DNA from: Cellulomonas sp. WB94
GTDB lineage: Bacteria > Actinomycetota > Actinomycetes > Actinomycetales > Cellulomonadaceae
Assembly: GCF_003115775.1 (NCBI RefSeq)
Contig: NZ_QEES01000002.1
Span: 558,001 to 622,000 of the forward strand
DNA length: 64,000 bases
Reading direction: 5' to 3'
The notes under the pieces were generated by a model. The model saw nothing but the letters and a program-made list of their open reading frames with translations, was not told where the DNA came from and searched no databases. Below are positions 44,228-50,801 of the stretch, in pieces (position 1 is the first letter of the stretch; the number at the start of each line of letters is the position of its first letter). A program made the translations under genes and the position numbers.

Positions 44228-45274
44228 ATGCGACTCCGTCCGGGCCTCCGCGTCCTGAGCCGGTCCGACTCCGAGGTCCAGATCGGCACGGACGCCCGCT
44301 GGGCCGTGCGCCTGGGCGGTCTGGGGGCCGGCGAGGTCCGCCTGCTCCGCCTGCTCGACGACGACCCCGAGCTCGACGCGCTGGTGGACCGGGCGCGCGC
44401 CTGCGGGGTGAGCGCCGGACGCGCCACAGAGCTGCTCGACGCCCTGCAGACCGCTCGCCTCACATGCCGCACCCCGGCCAGCAGCCGGCCGCGGGTGCGG
44501 ACCGCCGCCAGTGCCGACGCAGCCGTGGGTTGCCTGCTGCGCGACGACGGCGACGGCGCAGCGCTCGTGCGGGCGCGCGCCGGCCGCACGGTCGGCGTCG
44601 TCGGTCTCGGGCCGCTCGGCCTGACGGTCGCCGTCACGCTCGCGGCTGCGGGGGTGGGGACGGTGCTCCTGGACGACGACGGTCACGTGACCTCGGTCGA
44701 CGTGGGCGCTGCCGGGTACCGCCTCGGGGACGTGGGCTCCAGCCGCGTGCACGTCGCGAGCCGCCTGGTGCGCGACGTGGCGCCCGACGTGCGGACCGAG
44801 CCGGTCGACGGGACCTTTCCGGACGTCGTCGTGCTGGTCGAACGCGACGCCGCCGACCCGGCCGCGGGGCTCGCGCTCATGACCGCGGGGATGACCCACC
44901 TGTCGGTCGTGGTCCGGGAGGCCGACGCGCTCGTCGGCCCGCTCGTCGTGCCCGGAGCCGGGCCCTGCCTGCGGTGCGTGGACCTGCACCGGGCGGACGT
45001 CGACGACTGCTGGCCGACGGTCGTCGCCCAGCTCGCGGGACGCGAGGGGCGGGTCGGGGTGCTGCGCGGCGAGGTCGGCGTGCTCGCCGGGCTGTGCGGC
45101 GCCCTGGCGGCCGCGGAGGTCCTGGCCCACCTCGACGGCGGGTCGCCCGCGACCCGCGGCGCGTCCTACGAGGTCACGCTGCCGGACGTGGCGCCACGAC
45201 GACGCCCCTGGGTGGTGCACCCGAGCTGCGGGTGCACCACCCTGACGCCGACTGCGCCGACCCCGCTGACCTGA
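44228..45274 (+). CDS. ThiF-like adenylyltransferase-fold protein
   Basis: This 348-residue protein has an N-terminal region resembling leader-peptide-recognition or cyclodehydratase partner domains. An E1/ThiF-like Rossmann fold follows (GVVGLGPLGLTVAVTLAAAG, VLLDDDGHV). Zinc-type Cys pairs appear as GPCLRCVDLHR and late HPSCGCTT. The catalytic adenylation Arg/Asp set of true E1 enzymes is incomplete, so it may be a scaffold that binds a peptide rather than an active enzyme. GAAAGG six bases before ATG 44228 supports the start. No precursor peptide or modifying enzyme gene is adjacent, so a ribosomal-peptide role is only a possibility. Confidence 0.75.
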   Translation: MRLRPGLRVLSRSDSEVQIGTDARWAVRLGGLGAGEVRLLRLLDDDPELDALVDRARACGVSAGRATELLDALQTARLTCRTPASSRPRVRTAASADAAVGCLLRDDGDGAALVRARAGRTVGVVGLGPLGLTVAVTLAAAGVGTVLLDDDGHVTSVDVGAAGYRLGDVGSSRVHVASRLVRDVAPDVRTEPVDGTFPDVVVLVERDAADPAAGLALMTAGMTHLSVVVREADALVGPLVVPGAGPCLRCVDLHRADVDDCWPTVVAQLAGREGRVGVLRGEVGVLAGLCGALAAAEVLAHLDGGSPATRGASYEVTLPDVAPRRRPWVVHPSCGCTTLTPTAPTPLT

Positions 45275-45305
45275 CGCCGTGCCGCGGCGGCACGGACGGC
45301 ATCAG
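45271..45305. terminator. Bidirectional terminator between ThiF-like gene and whiB7
   Basis: CCGTGCCGC and GCGGCACGG form an almost continuous palindrome at 45278-45296, with outer CTGA/TCAG and GCCG/CGGC pairs extending to 45271 and 45305. It overlaps the stop codons of both converging genes. Confidence 0.7.
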
Positions 45306-45652
45306 GCAGCGGGGGCGACGACCTTGCGCGGCCTGCCCCGTCCGCGCTTCGTCGCGACGACTGCACCCGCGACGAAGACCTCTCCGCCCCACACGCCCCA
45401 GGGCTCCTGCCGTTCGATCGCACCGGCCAGGCAGCCCGCCATGAGCGGGCACTCGCGGCACAGGGCCTTGGCGAGCTCGACCTGGGCGGACTGCTCCGCG
45501 AACCAGAGCTCGGGGTCGTTCGAGCGGCACGGGATGAGGTCGGCGATCATCCGGTCGAACTTCTGACGGTCGTCGGTGGTGGTGACGGCCGTCGGTGGCC
45601 AGGGGCCGGATCCGCCCTGGTTCACGGTGTCGAGCAGCGTCGTGAGCCGCAC
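45302..45652 (-). CDS. whiB7: WhiB7-type iron-sulfur transcriptional regulator with AT-hook
   Basis: This 116-residue WhiB protein has four cysteines (Cys42, Cys65, Cys68, Cys74; C-X22-C-X2-C-X5-C) that hold a [4Fe-4S] cluster. The PWGVWGG turn (about 84-90) binds sigma factor region 4. The C-terminal RGRGRPRK (103-110) is an AT-hook, which separates WhiB7 from other Wbl proteins. WhiB7 activates antibiotic-resistance genes when translation is impaired. The GTG at 45652 is chosen because AGGAGG lies 5 nt before it. Upstream lie a leader peptide gene and an intrinsic terminator. As in M. tuberculosis (Rv3197A) it sits beside uvrD2. Confidence 0.92.
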   Translation of the reverse strand: MRLTTLLDTVNQGGSGPWPPTAVTTTDDRQKFDRMIADLIPCRSNDPELWFAEQSAQVELAKALCRECPLMAGCLAGAIERQEPWGVWGGEVFVAGAVVATKRGRGRPRKVVAPAA

Positions 45653-45738
45653 GAGGTCCTCCTGATGTCCTTGCTGATGAGCGATGTGCACGTCGGTTCC
45701 GGAGTGCCGGGGAACCTGCGCCGCCCACCCGAGACATC

Positions 45739-45783
45739 GGGGGAAAGACGAAGGCCGCGGTATCCGAGTGGACTCCGCGGCCT
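45739..45783 (-). terminator. Intrinsic attenuator in the whiB7 leader
   Basis: Read on the minus strand, a perfect 9-bp stem (AGGCCGCGG / CCGCGGCCT, 45752-45783) with a 14-nt loop is followed by TCGTCTTTC. It stands 20 nt after the stop of the leader reading frame and 87 nt before whiB7. Known whiB7 genes are controlled by a leader frame whose stalled translation prevents such a hairpin from forming. Confidence 0.8.
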
Positions 45784-45803
45784 GGATCTGGTCGGTCAGA
45801 CCA

Positions 45804-46001
45804 TCAAGATCCTGGTGCGGGGTCGGATGCGGTCGAGGCGAGGCCACGGAAGCCGAAGCTCGGGCCAGATGCCGTCATGAGGCGACCGCCGGCGATGGGC
45901 GCACGACGCCCCTGGAACAGCCCGCTGGTGGGCGCGAGGGAGCGCGTGGGAACCGCAACGACGACTGCCGCCTGGACAGCTGCGTTCAGCGTCAGATTCA
46001 T
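45804..46001 (-). CDS. whiB7 leader peptide (upstream reading frame)
   Basis: This 65-residue frame begins MNLTLNAAVQAAVVVAVPT. AGAGGGGG lies 8 nt before its ATG, a strong ribosome site, although no protein domain is present. Its TGA lies 20 nt from the attenuator hairpin. The layout matches the known leader-peptide control of whiB7, in which slow translation caused by ribosome-targeting drugs or amino-acid shortage lets transcription continue. The peptide itself probably has no function. Conserved length is not expected between genera. Confidence 0.7.
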   Translation of the reverse strand: MNLTLNAAVQAAVVVAVPTRSLAPTSGLFQGRRAPIAGGRLMTASGPSFGFRGLASTASDPAPGS

Positions 46002-46069
46002 CACTCGCACCCCCTCTCTTCATCGGGCCTGCACCGTGTCGGCGCGGCCTCTCACCAAGGACGTGTCAC

Positions 46070-46099
46070 AGCGTAAGGCGGGCCGTTCCGACAGCACAA
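46070..46099 (-). promoter_or_regulatory. Candidate whiB7 promoter
   Basis: On the minus strand TTGTGC (46094-46099) and TACGCT (46070-46075) are separated by 18 bp. An A/T-rich TTAATTGG lies just upstream of the -35, the position where WhiB7 binds through its AT-hook at its own promoter. The match is modest but the context is right. Confidence 0.45.
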
Positions 46100-46186
46100 C
46101 CAATTAAGCGCACGAGATCTCGCGAGCCTTCGTTGACGGCTGCGTGAGCTCGGGGCAGGCGGCCGTGGCCGCCGCAACCGGGACGC

Positions 46187-48286
46187 TCAGTGCTCGTCCG
46201 TGGCGTCGGAGGCGCCGCCCGCGACGACCGCGAGAACCGAGGGCCCGAACTTGTCCAGCTTTGCCGGGCCGATGCCGTTGATCCGCGCGAGCTCGGCGAT
46301 CGACCCGGGCTTGAGCTGGGCGATCGCGGCGAGCGTCGCGTCGACGAGCACGGTGTACGCGGGCCGCGAGGTCTGCGTCGCGACCCCCGCCCGCCAGCCG
46401 CGCAGGCGCTCGTACAGCTCCAGGTCCGCGTCCGTGGTCAGGTCCCGGGCCGCCGTCGGCACCTGCACGTCCGTCCCCCGCCGACCGCCGCCGGCCCGGC
46501 CGGCACCGGCGCCCGCGCGACCTGGCCGTCCTTCCTCGCCCGGCCACAGGCCGTCGAGGAAGCGCGTCCGACGCCGCGACGCCCGCCCGCCCGGGTTGCG
46601 CGACCGCGCGAACGACAGCTCGAGGTGCTCCCGTGCGCGGGTGATCCCTACGTAGAGCAGGCGACGCTCCTCGGCCACCGCTCCGTCCGTCTCGGCGAGC
46701 GAGATCGGCATGAGGCCCTCGCTCATCCCGGCGAGGAACACCGCATCCCACTCGAGCCCCTTCGCGGCGTGCAGCGACGCGAGCGTGACCCCCTCGACCG
46801 TCGGCGCGTGCTGGGCGGACGCGCGTTCGTCGAGCTCGGCGACCAGGTCGGCGAGGCTCGCGCGTCCGCCCGCCGCCTCGGCGGCCGTCGCGAGGTCGTC
46901 GGCGAGCGCGACGAGGGCCTGCATCGACTCCCACCGCTCACGTGCGGCACCGCGGGCCGCAGGCGGCTCGTGGGACCAGCCCGAGGAGATCAGGACGTCG
47001 CGGACGACCTCGGGCATCGGCGTCAGCGGGTCGACCGCGCGACCCGCACCGCGCAGCAGCATGAGCGCGTCGCGCACCTCACGGCGCGCGAAGAACCGCT
47101 CGCCGCCGCGCACGAGGTAGCCGACGCCCGCCGAGGCCAGCGCCTGCTCGAACGCCTCCGACTGCGCGTTCGTGCGGTACAGCACGGCGATCTCGCTCGG
47201 TCGGGTGCCTGCGGCGACGAGCTGCCCGATCCGGGCGGCGATCCCGGCGGCCTCCGACTCGTCGTCGTCGTACGCCGCGAACCCCACCGGCGGCCCGGCC
47301 GGCCGCTGCGCGATCAGCTCGAGCGGGGCGCTCGCACCCGTCCGGCGCGTACCCCGGATCCGGGACTCCCGCTCGGCGCCCGCGAGCAGGTTGTTGGCGA
47401 GGCTGACGACCTGCGGCGTCGAACGGTAGTCACGCACGAGCCGCACGACCTGGGCACCGGGGTGCGCCGTGGTGAACGTCAGCAGGTGGTGCGGGGTCGC
47501 GCCCGTGAACGAGTAGATCGTCTGGCTGGGGTCGCCGACGACGCACAGCTCCTCGCGCCCGCCGAGCCACTGGTCGAGCAGGTGCTGCTGGAGCGGCGAC
47601 ACGTCCTGGTACTCGTCGACCACGAAGTGCCGGTACTGGGCTCGGACCTCCTCCGCGACGTCCCGGCGCTCCCCCAGCATCGCGGCGAGCAGCAGCAGCA
47701 CGTCCTCGAAGTCGATGACCCCGCGCTCGGTCTTGACCTCCTCGTAGGCCGCGATGAGGCGCGCGACCGCCTGCCGGTCGAAGCCCGCCGGGGCCGGTCG
47801 ATCGATCGCGGCGCTGGCCCGCACGTAGTCGTCGGACGTGACGAGCGAGACCTTGGCCCACTCGATCTCCGAGGCGAGGTCACGCACCGAGATCCGGTCG
47901 ACCGGCAGGTTCAGCCGGTGCGCGGCATCGGCGACCGCAGGCGCCTTGTGCTCGAGGATCCGCGGGGGCGCCCCGCCGACGACCTTCGGCCAGAAGAAGC
48001 CCAGCTGACGCAGCGCCGCGGCGTGGAACGTGCGCGCCTGCACCCCGGCCACCCCGAGCTCACGCAGACGCGTGCGCATCTCGCCGGCCGCGCGGGCCGT
48101 GAACGTGACCGCGAGGACCGTCGTCGGGCGGTACACCCCCGTCCGCACGCCGTACGCGATCCGGTGCGTGATGGCGCGCGTCTTGCCCGTCCCGGCGCCC
48201 GCGAGCACGCACACGGGACCCGTCAGTGCGAGCGCGACAGCGCGCTGGTCCTCGTCGAGCGCGGCCAGGAGATCGTCGGAAGTCAT
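46187..48286 (-). CDS. uvrD2: UvrD-family DNA helicase with HRDC domain (UvrD2)
   Basis: This 699-residue superfamily-1 3'-5' helicase has Walker A LAGAGTGKTRAI (about 28-39) and DEYQDVSPLQQ in the second motif. GDPSQTIYSFTG and VTLASLHAAKGLEWDAVF follow, then YVGITRAREHLELSF. The C-terminus, after a Gly/Arg-rich linker, is an HRDC domain (ELYERLRGWRAGVA to INGIGPAKLDKFG). That combination defines actinobacterial UvrD2, which is essential in mycobacteria and unwinds DNA in repair. It matches Rv3198c in position, between whiB7 and the mycoredoxin gene. It starts with ATG and is divergent from mrx1. Confidence 0.95.
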   Translation of the reverse strand: MTSDDLLAALDEDQRAVALALTGPVCVLAGAGTGKTRAITHRIAYGVRTGVYRPTTVLAVTFTARAAGEMRTRLRELGVAGVQARTFHAAALRQLGFFWPKVVGGAPPRILEHKAPAVADAAHRLNLPVDRISVRDLASEIEWAKVSLVTSDDYVRASAAIDRPAPAGFDRQAVARLIAAYEEVKTERGVIDFEDVLLLLAAMLGERRDVAEEVRAQYRHFVVDEYQDVSPLQQHLLDQWLGGREELCVVGDPSQTIYSFTGATPHHLLTFTTAHPGAQVVRLVRDYRSTPQVVSLANNLLAGAERESRIRGTRRTGASAPLELIAQRPAGPPVGFAAYDDDESEAAGIAARIGQLVAAGTRPSEIAVLYRTNAQSEAFEQALASAGVGYLVRGGERFFARREVRDALMLLRGAGRAVDPLTPMPEVVRDVLISSGWSHEPPAARGAARERWESMQALVALADDLATAAEAAGGRASLADLVAELDERASAQHAPTVEGVTLASLHAAKGLEWDAVFLAGMSEGLMPISLAETDGAVAEERRLLYVGITRAREHLELSFARSRNPGGRASRRRTRFLDGLWPGEEGRPGRAGAGAGRAGGGRRGTDVQVPTAARDLTTDADLELYERLRGWRAGVATQTSRPAYTVLVDATLAAIAQLKPGSIAELARINGIGPAKLDKFGPSVLAVVAGGASDATDEH

Positions 48287-48411
48287 CGTCCGCGATTGTC
48301 TCAGCCCCGGCTGACATCCGGGTCGCGCGGCCCCACCGTCACGGCCCCGCGGGAAGGGATCCGGGCCGGCGCGCGTTGGACCCGGCGACCACCCACGCGC
48401 GAGAGGGACCC

Positions 48412-48675
48412 ATGACCACGCAGACGCTGCCCGAGTCCGGCACCATCACGATGTACTCGACGACCTGGTGCGGGTACTGCCGCCGGCTGAAGTCACAGCT
48501 CGACTCCGTGGGGATCGGCTACACCGAGATCAACATCGAGGAGCTTCCCGACGCGGCCGCGTTCGTGGAGCAGGTCAACGGCGGCAACCAGACGGTGCCG
48601 ACCATCGTGTTCCCCGACGGCTCGGCGGCGACCAACCCGTCGCTCGCGGACGTGCGGGCGCGGCTCGCCAACTGA
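48412..48675 (+). CDS. mrx1: Mycoredoxin (glutaredoxin-like, mycothiol-dependent)
   Basis: This 87-residue thioredoxin-fold protein has the active site TWCGYC (Cys20, Cys23), the cis-proline loop TVPTIVF and a helical C-terminus ending LADVRARLAN. Mycoredoxin-1 reduces mixed disulfides between proteins and mycothiol, the main thiol of actinobacteria. AGAGGG five bases before ATG 48412 marks the start. It lies beside uvrD2 as in M. tuberculosis (Rv3198A). Confidence 0.93.
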   Translation: MTTQTLPESGTITMYSTTWCGYCRRLKSQLDSVGIGYTEINIEELPDAAAFVEQVNGGNQTVPTIVFPDGSAATNPSLADVRARLAN

Positions 48676-48698
48676 CCTCCCGGCCGGCCGACGACGCC

Positions 48699-48719
48699 GA
48701 CCGACGAACGCGGTCGGTC
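48699..48719. terminator. Terminator between mrx1 and nudC
   Basis: The arms GACCGAC (48699-48705) and GTCGGTC (48713-48719) form a 7-bp stem with a 7-nt loop at the junction of two converging genes, overlapping the nudC stop. Confidence 0.5.
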
Positions 48720-49731
48720 AGATCGCGTCGGGCAGCTCCGAGCCGTACCACTCCTCGATGAGGGCGTGCGCGATCGAGGTGTTGTTCGGCAGCCCGACCC
48801 ACCCCGAGCGGATCCCCGCGCGCAGCTCCATGCGGGTGAACCAGCGGGCCGCGGTGACCTCGACCGCGTCGACCGTGACCTCGGTCGACAGGGCCTGCGC
48901 GCGGAAGCCGAGCATGAGCGACCCGGGGAACGGCCACGGTTGGCTGCCGCGGTACTCGACGGCGCCCACGATGACGCCGACCTCCTCGCGGACCTCACGC
49001 CTGATCGCGTGCTCGACCGACTCGCCGGGCTCCACGAACCCCGCGAGCGTCGAGTACCGGTGCTCCGGCCACAGCGCGCCGTGCCCCAGCAGGATGCGGT
49101 CCGCCTCGTCGACGACCGCCATGATGACCGCCGGGTCGCTGCGCGGGTAGTGCTCCGAGGCGTCGACGACGCACCGGCGTACCCAGCCGGACTGCTCCGA
49201 CCGTGTGGCCGCCCCGCACCGCGGGCAGCGCGGATGACGCACGTGCCACCGCTCGAGAGCGACCGCGGCGGTGGCGAGCCCGGCGTCCCGTGCCGACAGC
49301 ACCGCGCCGACCTCACGCAGCGACGACCACCGGTCCCCCCCGAGCAGCACCGCACCGTCGAGATCGGGGACGAGCCGCGCGAGATAGCCGGGCGCACCCG
49401 CCGGCCGGGTCTCGGTGGGGCTCACACCGGGCAACCGGTCGACGTCGTCGACCCCCAGGAAGATCCACCCCTCGGGCAGCTCGCCGCCGGGGGCGAGGAG
49501 CGCGGCCTGACCGGGCGGGAGCAGGACGAGCTCCGGGCTCTCGTCCCCGCGGGTCACGACCGACCCGTCGTGCACCATCAGCACGAGCGTCGTCGGGTCG
49601 GTGAGCAGCGCCGCGACCAGGTCGGGGCGTTCGCGCAGGTCCGCTGCGCGGTCCGTCGTCGTCCGGGACAGCGGGAGCTCGGCTGAGATCACCCCGACAC
49701 GGTACGCGCGGAACTCGGACATCGCAGACAC
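48718..49731 (-). CDS. nudC: NAD(+) diphosphatase NudC
   Basis: This 337-residue Nudix hydrolase cleaves NADH/NAD and can remove NAD caps from RNA. Zinc-ribbon cysteines appear as CPRCGAAT, although the second Cys pair is reduced to RRCVVD. The Nudix box GFVEPGESVEHAIRREVREEVG-type lies in the centre, followed by SQPWPFPGSLMLGF, the NudC-specific SQPWPFPxS motif. The GTG at 49731 is preferred: GGAGGG lies seven bases before it, and the in-frame ATG at 49746 forms part of that ribosome site. It matches Rv3199c in position. Confidence 0.92.
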   Translation of the reverse strand: MSAMSEFRAYRVGVISAELPLSRTTTDRAADLRERPDLVAALLTDPTTLVLMVHDGSVVTRGDESPELVLLPPGQAALLAPGGELPEGWIFLGVDDVDRLPGVSPTETRPAGAPGYLARLVPDLDGAVLLGGDRWSSLREVGAVLSARDAGLATAAVALERWHVRHPRCPRCGAATRSEQSGWVRRCVVDASEHYPRSDPAVIMAVVDEADRILLGHGALWPEHRYSTLAGFVEPGESVEHAIRREVREEVGVIVGAVEYRGSQPWPFPGSLMLGFRAQALSTEVTVDAVEVTAARWFTRMELRAGIRSGWVGLPNNTSIAHALIEEWYGSELPDAI

Positions 49732-49779
49732 GCCCGGGCCCTCCATGCCCTTCCCCGGAGCGGCGCCTATCCTGGGCCG

Positions 49780-50721
49780 GTGCCCCGTTCACCGCTCGCT
49801 CTCGCTGCCCTGGCGACCGTCGCCGTCCCGGGACTCGACGCCTTCGACGTCCGGCGACCCCAGGTCGCCGGCACCGAGTTCGACACCGCAGTCGTCATCG
49901 ACTCGGTGCGCAAGCGCTGGGTCGTGCGCGCACCGATCCACGCAGGCGCCGGTGCGGCCCTCGAGGCCGAGGTCGCGCTGCTCGACGGTGTCATCGCCGA
50001 GGTCGACGCGGGCAAGCTCCCGTTCGACGTGCCACGCGCCGCCGGCTTCGCCCACCTGCCCGAGGGTGGCCGAGCCGTCGTGTACCCCGAGGTCCCCGGG
50101 CACCCGCTCCGCCTCGAGGCGCTCGGTCCCGGGCCCGGGCTCGCCGCATCGCTCGGGCGCGCCATCGCCGCGATCCACGAGCTGCCGACGGCGATCGTCG
50201 AGAACGCCGGCCTCCCGGTGTACGACGCGCCCGCCTACCGCGACCGCCGGCAGGCCGAGATCGACGAGGCCGCCCGGACGGGCAAGGTCCCGCCGCGGCT
50301 CCTGCGGCGATGGGAGGAGCGGCTCGAGGACGTCTCGCTGTGGCGCTTCTCCCCGACGCTCGTGCACGGCGACCTGACGGCGGAGCACGTCCTGACTGCC
50401 GGCGGCGCCGTCACCGGGATCCTCAGCTGGGGGGACGCGAAGGTGGCCGACCCCGCCGACGACCTGTCCTGGCTCCTGGTGGCCGCACCGCAGGAGTCCG
50501 TCGACTCGATCATGGAGGCGTACCAGCTGCGCCGGACCGAGCTGCTGGACCCGCACCTGACCGACCGCGCGCTGCTCGCGGGCGAGCTCGCCCTGGCCCG
50601 GTGGCTCCTGTACGGCGTGCGCTCGGGCAACGACGACGTGGTCGACGACGCGGTGCAGATGCTCGCCGAGCTGGACGAGCACACCAACGACGCCGACCAG
50701 CCGGCCCACTCCCTCGGCTGA
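49780..50721 (+). CDS. Phosphotransferase of the aminoglycoside/choline kinase fold
   Basis: This 313-residue protein has the kinase-like fold of the APH family. LVHGDLTAEHVL holds the catalytic-loop Asp, and ILSWGDAKVADPADDLSWLL the metal-binding loop with Asp. The N-lobe is short and lacks a recognisable Lys. The substrate is unknown; members of this family act on antibiotics, choline or other small molecules, and nothing here indicates resistance. It starts with GTG, divergent from nudC across a 48-bp gap. Its 3' end is followed by a short tandem repeat. Confidence 0.85.
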   Translation: MPRSPLALAALATVAVPGLDAFDVRRPQVAGTEFDTAVVIDSVRKRWVVRAPIHAGAGAALEAEVALLDGVIAEVDAGKLPFDVPRAAGFAHLPEGGRAVVYPEVPGHPLRLEALGPGPGLAASLGRAIAAIHELPTAIVENAGLPVYDAPAYRDRRQAEIDEAARTGKVPPRLLRRWEERLEDVSLWRFSPTLVHGDLTAEHVLTAGGAVTGILSWGDAKVADPADDLSWLLVAAPQESVDSIMEAYQLRRTELLDPHLTDRALLAGELALARWLLYGVRSGNDDVVDDAVQMLAELDEHTNDADQPAHSLG

Positions 50722-50742
50722 CCCGCTCCGTCAGCTGACCGG

Positions 50743-50788
50743 GCTCCCGCAGGCGCCCCGGCTCCCGCAGGCGCCCCGGCTCCCGCGG
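50743..50788. repeat. Tandem repeat, 18-bp unit (2.5 copies)
   Basis: The unit GCTCCCGCAGGCGCCCCG is present at 50743-50760 and 50761-50778, with a third partial copy. The block is flanked by near-identical stretches containing CCGTCAGCTGAC (about 50715-50740 and 50786-50811). It lies between converging genes and may act as a terminator. Confidence 0.7.
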
Positions 50789-50801
50789 CTGACCCGTTCC
50801 G

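Noticed and set aside
46190-48415. Long open frame antisense to uvrD2
   Set aside because: Composition is typical of an antisense frame in GC-rich DNA, while the minus strand has all helicase motifs.
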